64,000 nt of DNA from Antilocapra americana (taxonomy: Eukaryota > Chordata > Mammalia > Artiodactyla > Antilocapridae), in contig ML660204.1 of NCBI GenBank assembly GCA_007570785.1, positions 1,860,001-1,924,000 on the forward strand. The letters are read 5' to 3'. The notes below the pieces were generated by a model. The model ran no database searches. It saw only the letters and a list, made by a program, of their open reading frames with translations, and had not been told where the DNA came from. Made by a program: the position numbers and the translations under genes. This document shows, one piece after another, positions 26,329 through 37,614 of the stretch (its first letter is position 1; the number at the start of each line of letters is the position of its first letter).

Positions 26329-26815
26329 TCCCTCTTTTTTATTGAAGGACAATTGCTTTACAGAATTTTGTTGTTTTCTGTCAAACCTCAACATGAGTCA
26401 GACACAGGTATACATATAGCCCCTCCCTCCTGAATCTCCCTCCCCATCCCACCCCTCCAGGTTGACACAGAGCCCATTTGAGTTTCCTGAGCCATACAAA
26501 AAATTCCAGTTGGCTATCTATTTTACATATGGTAATGTTAAGTTTCCATATTACTCTTTCCATACATCTCACCCTCTCCTCCCCTCTCCCCATGTCCATA
26601 AGTCTATTCTCTACGTCTGTTTCTCCACTGCTGCCCTGTAAATAAATTCTTCAGTACCATTTTTCTAGACTCCATACATGTTCATTAGAATACGATACTT
26701 ATCTTTCTCTTTCTGACTCACTTCACTCTGCATAATAGTTCTAGGTTCATTCACCTCATCAGAACTGACTCAAATGTGTTCCTTTTTATGGCTGAGCCCC
26801 AGTAATCTTGATTAA
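26329..26815 (-). repeat. Ruminant L1 3' end, antisense
   Basis: The plus strand reads CTTTTTTATTGAAGGACAAT, then GCCCCTCCCTCCTGAATC and ACTCACTTCACTCTGCATAA. This is the reversed 3' end of a young ruminant L1 subfamily with modest divergence. Confidence 0.88.
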
Positions 26816-26941
26816 AAATTTTCATTAAGAATCAGAAATTGTGAATGTACTGCCCACCAAATTTCTGCAGCTGTTTCAGAAACTATACCTAAGATAGAAA
26901 GCCAGTAAGAGTTTTCATAAGAAAACACTCCAGAAAGCTGC

Positions 26942-26976
26942 TGCTGGCTTCTCTGCCTTTTGGCTAAGATCAAGTG
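26942..26976 (+). pseudogene. RNU2: U2 snRNA 5'-end fragment, retro-inserted
   Basis: The parent is the spliceosomal U2 snRNA that recognises the branch point. From 26947 on, the sequence GCTTCTCTGCCTTTTGGCTA and the following AGATCAAGTG match nearly the first 33 bases of U2, with about one mismatch. The rest of U2 is absent and there is no poly(A). An 11-bp duplication, CAGAAAGCTGC, lies at 26931-26941 and 26977-26987, which marks a retro-insertion. It cannot act as a U2 gene: it lacks the branch-recognition region, the Sm site and the U2 promoter elements. Confidence 0.85.
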
Positions 26977-26989
26977 CAGAAAGCTGCCA

Positions 26990-28680
26990 AGTTATGGAAT
27001 GATACATACATTATGACAAAATGACACTCAACTTTAAGTTTGAGGTCAAGGACCATCTAGAGACCAGGTAGGCACAGCACCTACCTGAAATACACCAGGC
27101 ACTCATGGCTGGTTGAAAGAATTAACATCATTTGACTGGTTATAAATCCAATAAGGTCAAATGGCTGTTTTGTACTTTCTGATATGACATGATTAAATTT
27201 TTAGGAAAAGAATTTATCTATTCATTTTAGCAAGGCTGCTTTCTTAAAAATTATAGAACATTAATGAGATAGCTAAATTGAGAAATGCCCACTAGGGCAT
27301 TAGTCATAACTTCAGAAAAATTTCTAAATGTTCACTTTTCCAATCAGATTAAAATGTTTCAGCTAATAAAAATCTGTCAGAAAAATCCACAAGACCAGAA
27401 AGTGTGAAAAGAAAAGGTGGCCAATATAAAGGCATTTAAGACATGACACATACACAATTATAAAACATTATTCTAAGTATACCCCAGTATTTAACCCTAA
27501 AACCCTCACTTCAGATAACACATATTTTCTATGCAAGAAAACACTTATCATCACTAATGTAGTAAAAGCTTGCCCACCATAGTAACTAAATACATTTCTT
27601 ATGTCTAAGGCTGAAAGACATACACTTTGTAGAAACCAGTGAAAAGTCACTCCTGGCATACCATTAATTCTTTCACCTTAAACTTTTAAAAAGATAATAC
27701 TTGATTTCTATAATGTGAAGAAGAAAAAAGTTTGGTCAACAAGTAGGTCAGCTGAACTCTACCTTGGAGAAACTACCAATTGCCTATAACCCAATGTAAA
27801 TACTTGTTACAATGACAGCAGTTTCTTTTTCTTAGTAATTCTAGAGGAATTTCTTCCTTTGAAAAGCTAGATGGCTTATCCATTTTAGGAGTTCAAAGAA
27901 ATTTAGGTGTATGAAGACACTAACATTCTTGTGAAACAAACTTGGTCCGGGTCACTCAATGAATTAATTGTGACAGACCAAGGATCAAATCCAGTTTCTC
28001 ATTTTAAATTAAGGATCACAAGCATTACCTTAAAACAGTAAGTCCTTACCTAATCCAATGCCAAATCAAGTAATTCTGTTTCTGAACTTGTACAAACTGT
28101 ACTCTAATATTTATACAAAAGATGTCATACAGTTGTCAAAACAATTCTCATCAACATAACAATTAACATCTTTTGGGTACTTACTGTGTTAGGTGCTATG
28201 CTAAACGTGCTATATGTGTTATCTCAATCCTCACAATGACTCCATGAGGAAAATGAGGCACAGAGAGATGTAAGGTAAAATATAGAAAAAGGACAGGATC
28301 GAGGTACACAGAGAATATATTCTTAAAGCCACGAATCTCCACTGCCCGGACCAGGATTCTAGGCCAGCTGCAGGACTGAGATACTTGGTTTAGTCACTTA
28401 ACCTTCAGGTGGCCCAATTTCCTTTACTCTAAACCTAAAAGTCAAACAGATAATCACAAAAGTCCTTCATATCCTGAAATGTTCTAATTTTGTAATTATC
28501 TTTCTATTCAGGTAACTAAAAGAGAAACTGTCTTATTTTCTCCATCCACTGAAGTTCCTTTCACTGAAGCTGAGAGTCCACATTTTATGAATCTAATCAG
28601 TCACATACTGATAAACAACAACAAAATGGCCTTTCTTAAAAGTCATAAGTCTTTTCTGCAATTATCCCAAAATCTTATTC
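26990..28680. other. Intron 1 sequence without recognised genes
   Basis: Mostly unique. A MIR-like antisense fragment lies at about 28165-28285, with CCTCACAATGACTCCATGAG and a following GGAAAATGAGGCACAGAGAG stretch. Confidence 0.5.
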
Positions 28681-28788
28681 TTTTTTTAAACTGTATTGGC
28701 TTTTTAAGAAATTAATAGTTGATTTACGGTGTTAAAATAGTTTCAGGTATACAGTGAAGTGATTTAGTTATTCACATATACCCAAATC

Positions 28789-29058
28789 TTACTTATGGCT
28801 GCTATGGGTCTTCATTGCTGTGCATGGGCCTTCTCTAGTAGATGTGAGCATAGGCTACTCATTATGGTCACTTTTCTCGTTGGGGAGCACAGGGTCTAGG
28901 CGCACTTGCTTCAGTAGTTGCAGCATGCGGGCTCAGCAGTCATGGTGCATAGACTTAGATGCTCTGTGGTATGTGGAATCTTTCCAGACCAGGGATTGAA
29001 CCCCATGTCCCCTTTACTGGCAGGCATATTCCTATACACTGTACTACCAGGCAAGTCC
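28789..29058 (-). repeat. CHR-type SINE in an L1-like 3' end
   Basis: The reversed element reads GACCAGGGATTGAACCCCAT and ends ACTACCAGGCAAGTCCCC. The L1-like sequence at 28685-28788 (AGTTGATTTACGGTGTT) precedes it. CCAAATCTTA occurs on both sides and may be the target-site duplication. Confidence 0.85.
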
Positions 29059-29102
29059 CCAAATCTTATTCTTAACCTCAAGTGACCAATGACAATGACT
29101 GG

Positions 29103-29328
29103 ACTTCCTTGGTGGTCCAATGGTTGAGAATCCGCCTGCCAATGGAGGGGACACGGGTTCGATCCCTGTCCAGGAAGATTCCACAAGCGGTGGGGCAACT
29201 CAGCCCATGCCCTAGAGCCCGTTCTGCTACAGGAGAAACCACCGCAATGAGAAGCCCATGTACTGCAACTAGAGAAAGTCCATGCAGAAAGAAAAATCTA
29301 GCTCAGCCAAAAAAAAGGGGGGGGGGCA
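29103..29328 (+). repeat. CHR-type SINE
   Basis: It begins ACTTCCTTGGTGGTCCAATG with B box GGTTCGATCCC, then a full body, an A-run and a G-run. CAATGACA flanks it as a probable duplication. Confidence 0.9.
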
Positions 29329-29867
29329 ATGACAGGGAGAAGAGACCTTGTAACAATTTTGGGTTGGGGTGGGAAGTGTGAAAGAACAGACTACTGTTTA
29401 TAGGTGGTTATCAATCCTTAAAAAATAATCACCCATTTTCAGCTCTTCTAAAAAACAGGAAGTCTTTAAAGGATTGTCAAACTCAATGCTTTATTCAGCT
29501 AATAAAGATGAAGGAATTATCCAGAATGCTTATTATAGGCATGGAAGATGATCAATTTATAGAAATTCTACCAAAATGGCCTAGAACTCTAGAATCTATG
29601 TTTTACTGAGCTGTTCATCTAGATCCTTCAAACTTCATCTAATGACACATGCTTACATCATCTAGGAAGTGTGTAAGGATGTATAAGGATGCTTACACAT
29701 CTAGGAAGAAGCCTAGGTTCCACTTAACACCATTATTCTGTGAGGTCTTCTAGGACCAAACCACCACTTTACAGAATAATCTCTGCTGTCTTTATTCTCT
29801 AGAAAATAATCCCTGAAAGATTTTTAAATAAAGTAAGCAAAACCTTTCTAATTAGTTTTCTTTTAAA

Positions 29868-30350
29868 ATGTTTCTAATTAGTTTCCTATTGTCGCTGGAA
29901 CAAACTACCACAAACATAAAAACGACACAATTTATTATCTCACAGTTTCTATAGACTAGAAGTGAGGTAGGGTTGGCTGGATTCTTTATTTAGGGTCCTG
30001 CAAGGCCAAAAATTATGGTGTCTGTAGGGCTATGTTCCTTGGTGGAAATCCTGGGGTAGGGAATCTGCTTTCAAGCTCATTCAGATTGTTGGCTGAAAGA
30101 GGTTCCTTGCGGGCACAGGACTAAGGCCCTATCTCCTTGCTGGTTGTCAGCTGGTGCTGATGGCATTCCTTCTTGTGCTTACCACATGGCCCCCTCCAAG
30201 AATGGCAGGTTGAGTCCCTCTCTCTCATGCTTCAAATCTAACTCTTAACTGGATAAAGTTGTCAGCTTTCATGTGAACAGACTGGACCTACCTACCCAGA
30301 AAATCCAGGATAACCATTTGATGTTAGAATTCTTAAACCATAGTTATATC
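29868..30350. repeat. Old interspersed repeat, copy A
   Basis: It contains TTTATTATCTCACAGTTTCT and later TTTCAAGCTCATTCAG. It shares long segments in the same orientation with 31420-31925. It resembles an old mammalian L1 3'-UTR-type repeat; I am not sure of the family. Confidence 0.6.
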
Positions 30351-31419
30351 TGAAAAGTCCTTTTTGCCACAAAACAGTAACAAACTCAGATGCCAGAGGA
30401 TCTTTGGAATAGAGTCCACCCTAATGGCCTCCAAAGACTCATATCTCTACCAAAGGCAAAAACCATCCAATTCATCCTAAGGTCTCATTTCATTAAAGCA
30501 TCAAGTCCAAAAATCTCATCTAAAATTCATCAATTCAAAACTCACAAATCTCTCCATCTAAAGCAGGTGTGGATGAAGCTCTGGGTATAATACATTTAAG
30601 TGCAATCCCCTGGAACACAATTTCTAAAAAAACATCAAAAAAGGCAACTAGTTATCTGCTCCCAACCTGCAATGGTGAGTCAGGTATAGGGCAATAGTCA
30701 AAAACATTCCAGTTCAAACAAGGAATATAAATATAAAAGAAAGCAGGCAAAATATAAGGGAAAGTGGATCCTTTGGTCCAAAGCAGTTTCAAAATGTGGG
30801 CAAACTCCATTACATTTCAAAGCTGGGGAAATCTCTTCTGTAACCTTCAGTTCCCTCTCTTTGGGCTCTTGGTTCCACCCTAAGTCACCCTTTTTAAAAA
30901 GAAAAGAAACACATCCACATTTCTAGTTTTACCAGCCTGCTTCTTACTAGTAAAAAAAAATTGGGGGGAGGGGAGGGGTTGAGAGCCCCATTTAATTTCC
31001 TACTCTATGTCTTTCAATCAAGCGGGCATTGTTTCTGCTGGTATAAAATGCTAAAGAACTTAAGAGGGCTTCACGTGACTTTCACATGAGCTCACTGTTA
31101 GATCTACAAAAAAACCAACGGTTTGCTTCAAAATCTCCTCAGCTAAACATCCAAGTTCATCACTTTTAAGTTTTCTTTTCCACATGACCTCAGGGCACAA
31201 TTCTAAGTTTATTTGCCACTATGTAAAAAGATCCTCTTTTCTCCTGTTTCCAATGTACACCTCACTTCCACTTGAGTCCTCATTACTTCTACTAACAATC
31301 TGTTTCTACGCCTTTTCTACCTCATGCTTGTCAAAAAACTGCCGGCCTCTTCTACTGCCACTTCCACGTTTTTAGGTAATAGTACCCTGTTTCTGGTACA
31401 AAAATTTATACTAGTGTTC

Positions 31420-31925
31420 AACAAAACCACATACACAGTGGCTTAAACCAACAGAAATTTATTATCTCACAGTTTCTGTAGGTCAGAAGTTAGGTGGACT
31501 TGGCTAGGTCTTCTGCTCAGGGTTTCACAAGGTCAAAATCAAGGTATTATCCTTGCTGGAAATTGGGGAAGAATCCACTTTCAAGCTCATTCAGGTTGAT
31601 GGTCAACTTGAGTTCCTCGTGGTTGTAGGACTGTGGTCTCCATTTCCTTCTTGGTTGTCAGCCAGGTCTGGTCTTTGTTACTACAGGCTCCCTGCATTCC
31701 TTCTCATGCTTTCCATGTGGCCCCCTCTAGCAACAGCAAATGGGAGTCCCTCTCATGATTCAATTCTCTCTGATTTCCCCTTCTGCCCCATCTCTCTTGA
31801 CTCCCAGCTGGATAAAGTTCTCTGCTTTTAACGGTGCATGGGATTAGATTGGGCCTACCCACAAAATCCAGGATAATCTCCCTGTTGTAAGATGTTTAAC
31901 CCTAATAGCATCTGCAAAGGCCTTC
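31420..31925. repeat. Old interspersed repeat, copy B
   Basis: This is the same family and orientation as 29868-30350. It shares TTTATTATCTCACAGTTTCT, TTTCAAGCTCATTCAG and AAATCCAGGATAA. Confidence 0.6.
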
Positions 31926-31999
31926 TACTATGTAACATATTTACAGATCTGGGAATTAAAGAGTTGGACATCTTGAGGATGGTGGTGGTGGTCATTCTG

Positions 32000-33370
32000 C
32001 CTACAACTCCAAACCCTAAGTAAAGCTTTAAACTCAGTTCCTAAAGAAAATTTCTTTCTCCAAGAGTGTGTGAAGTAAAGGTATATGTTCACAGACAGAG
32101 ACAACAGTAAAATCAAGGACTCACCCTGGAGGAGACTGTGTAAGCAAAAGAGATTAAAAATATACTTGTTTCATCTCTAAACAATTATGCAATTAACACA
32201 CTAGGTAGAAACTCACCCTTTGCTCTCCCTTAAATGTGTGCTTCTCTTCTCTACTGTATTCCATATAAAAGGATATAACTAGACATATTTGGGTTTTGCT
32301 TTTTAAAAAAACTTACCCCAGGGTGACCTAATTTTGTAATCAGTTGATAAACCAATCTAAGCAAATTTGAAATATTTTCATTCTTTCTTCAAGTCATACA
32401 CCCTCCTCCAACAGCAAATGAAAGTCAAGTTATTTCAAAGTCACAGAAGGACAAACCTGTCTAGGTAAAACTGCAGGTGAACTTCTAAAAAAAAAACATG
32501 AGAGAGAACTAGTATTGGTCCTGGTCTTTCATCTCAAGGCTCACCAAGACAGTTAAGCCAAGTGACTTAGAACAAAACACTACAACAACTACAAATATAA
32601 TACTCTGAAGCCTTGCCTACTGTCAGATTATTGACCATACACTTTACCTAGATTGGAGGAACCCCAAATATACCAAGTAGGCCCTTTAAGAAAAGTGACA
32701 TGTAAGGTCTATCAAGCACTTGTGACCTGCCAGGCACTGTAGTAAGCACTTGAAACAAATTATCTTATTTACCCAACACCAACTTATCCTCTAAGAAATA
32801 TTATCATCCCCATTTTACAGACAGAAAAACAGAGATTCACAGAAGTTAGGTCACACAGAGAAACAGCAGTGGCACTTTTAATTGGGAATCCAGAGATTGT
32901 ACTGCCACTCCTTAGATGGAATGGACTCTTCCAACTCTTAGAAAAATCTTCCCTTTCTAGCTTTCTTTTCATTTCCTCTCCACACGCCCACTTCCCATAG
33001 AATTTAGCAGTTGAAAAGGTAACCAGGCCTCCCCGGTTGATTTGCCACCTCCTTGCCAGAACTCTTTCCTTCTCACAATAGCAACAGCCAAGAAGCAACT
33101 TCTCCTGACCTCGACTTTGCTTTCCAAAAACAAACTACATAAGCTCCACCCATCACCTGCCAAGGCAAGAAATGTTCCAACGCTGCAAAAACAACAAAAA
33201 CACAACAACCAAAAAACAAAAATAAAAGTCCTACTCTTCAAAAGGTCACAAACTAACATGTAAACTCAGCCAATCTTTCATTCCATGTACCTCTCCTCTT
33301 CCACCCAAGCTCCCAACTAACCCTTAACTCCAACTCCACCCGTTCTGCCCCACTTCTAGGTTCCTTTCCC
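32000..33370. other. Intron 1, 5'-proximal sequence without recognised genes
   Basis: Mostly unique. A MIR-like antisense fragment at about 32690-32870 (CCAGGCACTGTAGTAAGCAC) is the only repeat recognised. GC content rises toward the CpG island. Confidence 0.5.
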
Positions 33371-33913
33371 CTTTATCCTCAATGACCTCGCCCCGGGTGG
33401 CCTCCACCTTGCACCCCAGCGTGCAGGTGGGCAGCCCTGCCTCGCCCAGAGGGACCTTAGGAGGCCCCCACTCCAGCAGCTCTGCTCCACAGGAAGACCC
33501 ACCCCAGCCTACACTGAGGGCATCACTCCCCTAGACACCCTGCCCTAGCAACCCCCCTGCGGCCCCACCCCTCAAGCTCCCTTCCCCCTCTGGCGACCCC
33601 CTTCTCCAAGTTGCCCCCTAGCCCCCGCCTCAGTCCAACCCTCTCCCCGGCCATAAGCTGGACTCGAGAGCCAGCTCCCATCCTCACATCAGCCTGTGCC
33701 CCCAAAGCCTCCCTCCGCGCCCTGGGGAGTGGCCCCAGGCCTCTCCGATGAGCTGCAGGGGCCTCGGCTGGTGAGTGTGGGGGGGTGGGGGGCAGGGGAA
33801 GGCGAAGGGCCGCTCGGGAGTCTGCTGGAGGCGTGAGAGGCGGCCGCACCCCGATGCCCCGCCTGGGCCCACCCGCACCCCCCAACGGCCTTGCCTGGCA
33901 GCTCCCACGGTAC

Positions 33914-33985
33914 CTGGGGTGGAAGCGGCAGCGGCGGCGGCCGCTCTCCCCTCTCCTCACACAGACAATATGGCGGCGGCGGAGG
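33914..33985 (-). other. CSNK2A1: CSNK2A1 non-coding exon 1 (inferred)
   Basis: On the minus strand a good donor, CCACCCCAG|GTACCGTGG, lies at 33914/33913, directly downstream of GCGGCCGCCGCCGCTGCCGC. The exon 2 acceptor at 3161/3160 needs such a partner, and the position inside a CpG island fits. The transcription start cannot be read from the sequence, so the right limit is a guess. Confidence 0.65.
33967..33977 (+). promoter_or_regulatory. YY1-type site
   Basis: AATATGGCGGC matches the YY1 core ATGGCGGC. It lies near the inferred CSNK2A1 start. Confidence 0.5.
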
Positions 33986-34045
33986 AGGAGACACACGGCT
34001 CGGCCGCCAGCCGCAAGGACCAGAGCGAGGCTGCAGCCGTCGCTG

Positions 34046-34059
34046 CCGGAAGCGGAAAC
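34046..34059 (+). promoter_or_regulatory. Tandem Ets-type GGAA sites
   Basis: CCGGAAGCGGAAAC carries two GGAA cores 6 bp apart; the first is a strong Ets/GABPA-type CCGGAAG. Paired Ets sites have been reported for the human CK2 alpha promoter (recalled, not checked). Confidence 0.6.
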
Positions 34060-34325
34060 CCCCTTCCTACCGGGAGGCGGGGAGGGACCGCTTCCGACTC
34101 CTCCCCCAGCGGAGTCTCGCAGAGTGCGGCCGTGCTGGGATGGCTCATTGACTCCCTAGGGGTTCAGTTCTGAACTCCGGCGCAAAATGGAAGGTGTTCT
34201 TATCGTAAATCACAATAAGGACACTTGCAATAATTAAGCGAACTTTATTGCAGTACCTGTACGAGCTGACGAGAGAGAGAAAACACGAACCTCCCCCTAA
34301 GTGTACAATTGGTTTGACCTACGGT

Positions 34326-34336
34326 AATATGGCGGT
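34326..34336 (+). promoter_or_regulatory. Second YY1-type site
   Basis: AATATGGCGGT is identical to 33967-33977 except for the last base and has the same orientation. Confidence 0.5.
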
Positions 34337-34441
34337 CCCTAGGTTTCCCGCATTTCATCTAGTTGGCAAGTCCTACAGTCTGCAAGCCGGTCCGCCGTTC
34401 GTGAAAAGAAGCATGCGCGACCTGCAGAGCTGGAGAGCGAA

Positions 34442-34460
34442 GCATTTTGGGAGTTGAAGT
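34442..34460 (-). promoter_or_regulatory. ZNF143/THAP11-type site
   Basis: The minus strand reads ACTTCAACTCCCAAAATGC. It matches the ACTACAATTCCCAGAATGC promoter motif at 16 of 19 positions, including the TCCCA core. It is about 0.5 kb upstream of the inferred exon 1. Confidence 0.6.
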
Positions 34461-34639
34461 CTCCTACACTGGTCCCTCGTCTAGGGTCGGGGTTCCAGCA
34501 GCACATTTTTTTTTTGCTCACACTTCGAGTTCCGGAACAAGTGAACGAAAGTTGGACCCCGGGAGTGGGGTGGCGCAAGAGTCGAGAAGTGACGGTACTA
34601 GCCCTTGACCCAGTTCCTGCTCTTACTGGAGACCTAGCC

Positions 34640-35060
34640 AGAATAAAATGTTTTCTCTCGTCGATCTGCCTCTCCACCCCACTTTCCCGGGCAACCGCCC
34701 CAAGGCAGGAATAGGGCACTTTCTATTGTGCAAAACTGATTATGACGTCCTCTTGGTTGAACATCTCCCAAGACTTTGTGCACCAAAAAGAGCGCTAACT
34801 CTGCTCTTAAATCGGAGTTTCTGCATAATTTGAACACTACCGCCATCCACTCCCCCCCGCCCCCCCCCCGCCCCAAGCAGCCTTTTCTGCCGCTCTCATT
34901 AAAATTTCCTGAGGCTCCCACTCACTAAAACTGCATCTTTTCTGTGTTGCCTCCCTCCCTTTGCACTGGCAATTACTTCTGTTACTGTCACCTCCTGGAC
35001 TGGCTATCTTCTGTATGTCCATTAAATCAATCCAGGGATCCTTTCCTCTAAGGTTCTTCC
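34640..35060. other. Promoter-distal unique sequence with a C-run
   Basis: Unique sequence right of the CpG island. A C-rich run at about 34848-34876 consists of C blocks broken by single G. Confidence 0.55.
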
Positions 35061-35067
35061 CTCCCTT

Positions 35068-35243
35068 TGTTGTTGTTGTTCAGTTGCTAAGTTGTGTCCG
35101 ACTCTTTGCGACCCCATGGACTGCAGCCCACCAGGCCGCCCTGTCCTTCACCATCCCTGGCCTGCTTCTTCCATCAGACTGTGACCTCCCAGTGGACAGG
35201 GCTGAGTCTGATGGTCACCCTGTTCCCTGGAGGCCCTGCTGAA
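35068..35243 (-). repeat. Bov-A2-like SINE
   Basis: It begins with TGT repeats and CAGTTGCTAAGTTGTGTCCG, then CATGGACTGCAGCCCACCAG, the reversed Bov-A2 end. Confidence 0.82.
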
Positions 35244-35606
35244 AGCTTAGTGTGTGTGTTGCTGAGAGGAATTCAAGTGTTAGCCTCACCTTTGGTGGGG
35301 CAGAGGTGTGAGGTCTGGAACAAGGGTGAGAAGGCTGGATTATTTTGGTACCTGTTTTTATCCCTGAGCTGTCTCAGAATAGCTGCTTGACCCAGGGGAT
35401 GGGCCTCCCCACCTTCTCCAGCTCTCCTTTCACAGCTCTTCAGCTGATTGGCACCTCTGCTGTCAAAGAGAGGGATGGAGTGGTGGCCTCAGGGAGGTGG
35501 CTGTGACCTTTTCTGGGCCTCTTCTGTCTGTCAGAGGGGTCTGTGGCATTTGACCTCAGTGGACTGAAAGTCCACAGTAATGACTCTCTGAGTGCCCTCA
35601 TGCTAG

Positions 35607-35862
35607 TACAGTTCAATCCAGTTGCTCAGTTATGTCTGACTCTGCGACCTCATGAACTGCAGCACACCAGGCTTCCCTGTCCATCACCAACTCCTGGAAC
35701 CTACTCATACTCATGTCCATCGTGTCGGTGATGCCATCCAACCATCTCATCCTTTGTCATCCCCTTCTCCCACCTTCAGTCTTTCCCAGCATCAGGGTCT
35801 TTTCCAATGAGTAGGTTCGCATCAGGTGGCCAAAGTATTGGAGTTCACGCTAGTTACTTCTG
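35607..35862 (-). repeat. Bov-A2 / BovB 3'-end SINE
   Basis: The reversed element contains CATCACCAACTCCTGGAACC, GGTGATGCCATCCAACCATC and GGTGGCCAAAGTATTGGAG. Confidence 0.9.
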
Positions 35863-35999
35863 CTTTATAAGTCTTAGTTTCACAGGTTAGGTAAAATGAT
35901 TCTAGGTTTCTGAGAAGCTATCGTTCAGGAAATGAGACCTTCATTTAGCTTTTCAGCTGTCTTTTCACTCTCTGGTTCCTTTTCCCTATCTTTATTCAC

Positions 36000-36420
36000 A
36001 TTTATTCAGTTCATAGCTTTTCATCACTTGCCATGAGACAGACAGTGTGTTAGATGCTGAGGATGTGAAATGAGCAAGACAGATACCAGTTCCTTGTAAA
36101 ACTCACCTTCTAAAGTGAAAACAAATAATGCACAGGTAAACAAGTGAACAAGTGCTATGAAGGAAAAAGATAAGTAGATGTGAAAAAGAATAAAAGAGGG
36201 GAGAACTTTAGCTTGAGTGGTTCAGAAGGTCCTTCTGAGGGAAAACAGAACAAAGGTCCTGAGGCAGGAAAGAGCTTGATAAGTTCAAGGAAGGAGGCCT
36301 GGGCAGCCAAAGCATTCTGAGTGAAGGAAAGAAGAGTAGGAAATAAGGTGGGAAAGGTGGCCAGGGCATTCAGGCCCTGGTTAGGAGTCTGGAATTTCAT
36401 CTGAAAACAGTAGGGGTAAG
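36000..36420. repeat. Old mammalian interspersed repeat, family uncertain
   Basis: It contains GAGACAGACAGTGTGTTAGA and TGGCCAGGGCATTCAGGCCC. It resembles the dispersed family near 40.9 and 46.7 kb. Confidence 0.45.
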
Positions 36421-36794
36421 TCCCAGGGTGTAACCCTCACGAGACCTTTCCAATAATCTCAGCAGCCCCCAGAGCCTCAGTTCTTCATTCTTCCATCCAG
36501 TTCCAGCCTCCATGCATGATGTCATTCAGAGGGCTCACCCAGACACACACACATACAACCCCCCACACCATATAGGTCACAGTTGAGACTCAACTCCTGC
36601 TATCTTCCAGGCCAGCCTGGTATAGGTCTCTGATTCCAAAAAGTTCTCAATCTTCAATGTTCAGTAGTTATGGCACCTCCATAAATAGCCCAGTTATCTT
36701 TAATACTAATTCTTCCTGTCCCTCCATAGCATAGCTCTCAGACTAAACTTTCTTCAAACAATAATAGCCACAGCCATAGTTAAAATGTTCACAA

Positions 36795-36960
36795 TACTTT
36801 TCCTGTGGCATACACTGAATGTTCATCATCTCATTTTATCCTCCATCAGCCTAGTGAGGTAGGAACTAAAAGTATCCCACTGTACAGACGTGGAAACTGA
36901 GATTCAGTCAGGTTGCAGGACATGCCCAAGGTCCCTTAGAAAATGGAGCTTACATTCCAA
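36795..36960 (-). repeat. MIR-like SINE, antisense
   Basis: The core reads CCACTGTACAGACGTGGAAA and CATGCCCAAGGTCCC, a diverged reversed MIR. Confidence 0.55.
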
Positions 36961-37004
36961 CCAGAGCCATAGGCACTGCATAAGAACCTCAGCATATCAA
37001 CTTA

Positions 37005-37300
37005 CTGTTGTTGCTTAACAAATCATCCCCAAACAGAGTAATTTCAAATGACAGTAGTTTTTTTGCTTATATTTGTGTGGACTGGCAACTTGGACATGTC
37101 TCAGCTGGGACAGCTCTTTTCGGCTGTACGTGGTTTTGCCTGGGCTTACTGCTGCATTGCAGTCAGTTTGCAAGTCAGCAAACTCATTGGTCATACATAT
37201 ATGGCCTCATTCACAAGTCTGGCAGATGGCTGGGGCTGCTGGCTTAAGGGCCTAGGTTCTTCTCCATGTGGCTTCAACAAGCTAGCTCAGGCTTCCTGAT
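37005..37300. repeat. Old interspersed repeat, family uncertain
   Basis: TTGCTTAACAAATCATCCCC and the following pattern resemble a common old mammalian repeat; I cannot name it safely. Three overlapping open frames across it are chance. Confidence 0.45.
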
Positions 37301-37614
37301 GATGGACTATGAAAGGAAAAAACCAAAGCAGCAAGACCTCTTGAGGCCTAGGTTCTGAAGAGCTCTGAAGTGCTACAGCATCATCTTCACTACATTTTAT
37401 TGATCAATGCCTATCACGTGTCCAACTCAGATTCAAGGAGACTAGAAATAGTCTCTTGATGGAAAAGACAGCAGAGTCATGTTGCAGAGTCAGGTATGCG
37501 GGGTGGGGGAATCATTGTGACCGTCTGAGAACAACACAGCACACTAAGTGACCATGGGTACAGAACTGGTTAAGTAAATTATGGTATAGCTAAACATGGA
37601 GCTATTCATAGGGA

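Larger units (their letters stand above)
33370..34640. promoter_or_regulatory. CSNK2A1: CpG island and inferred CSNK2A1 promoter
   Basis: Composition changes sharply to GC-rich with many CpG dinucleotides, GCGGCGG runs and G/C boxes, in a window that is otherwise CpG-poor. It lies upstream of the CSNK2A1 coding exons in the right orientation for a housekeeping promoter. It holds Ets-, YY1- and ZNF143-type sites and no TATA box that I can see. Overlapping open frames here, on both strands, are expected from GC-rich sequence. Confidence 0.85.

Noticed and set aside
33523..33996. 157-codon Arg/Gly-rich minus frame in the CpG island
   Set aside because: CpG-rich sequence lacks stop codons by composition. 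It crosses the inferred CSNK2A1 exon 1 donor and has no domain.
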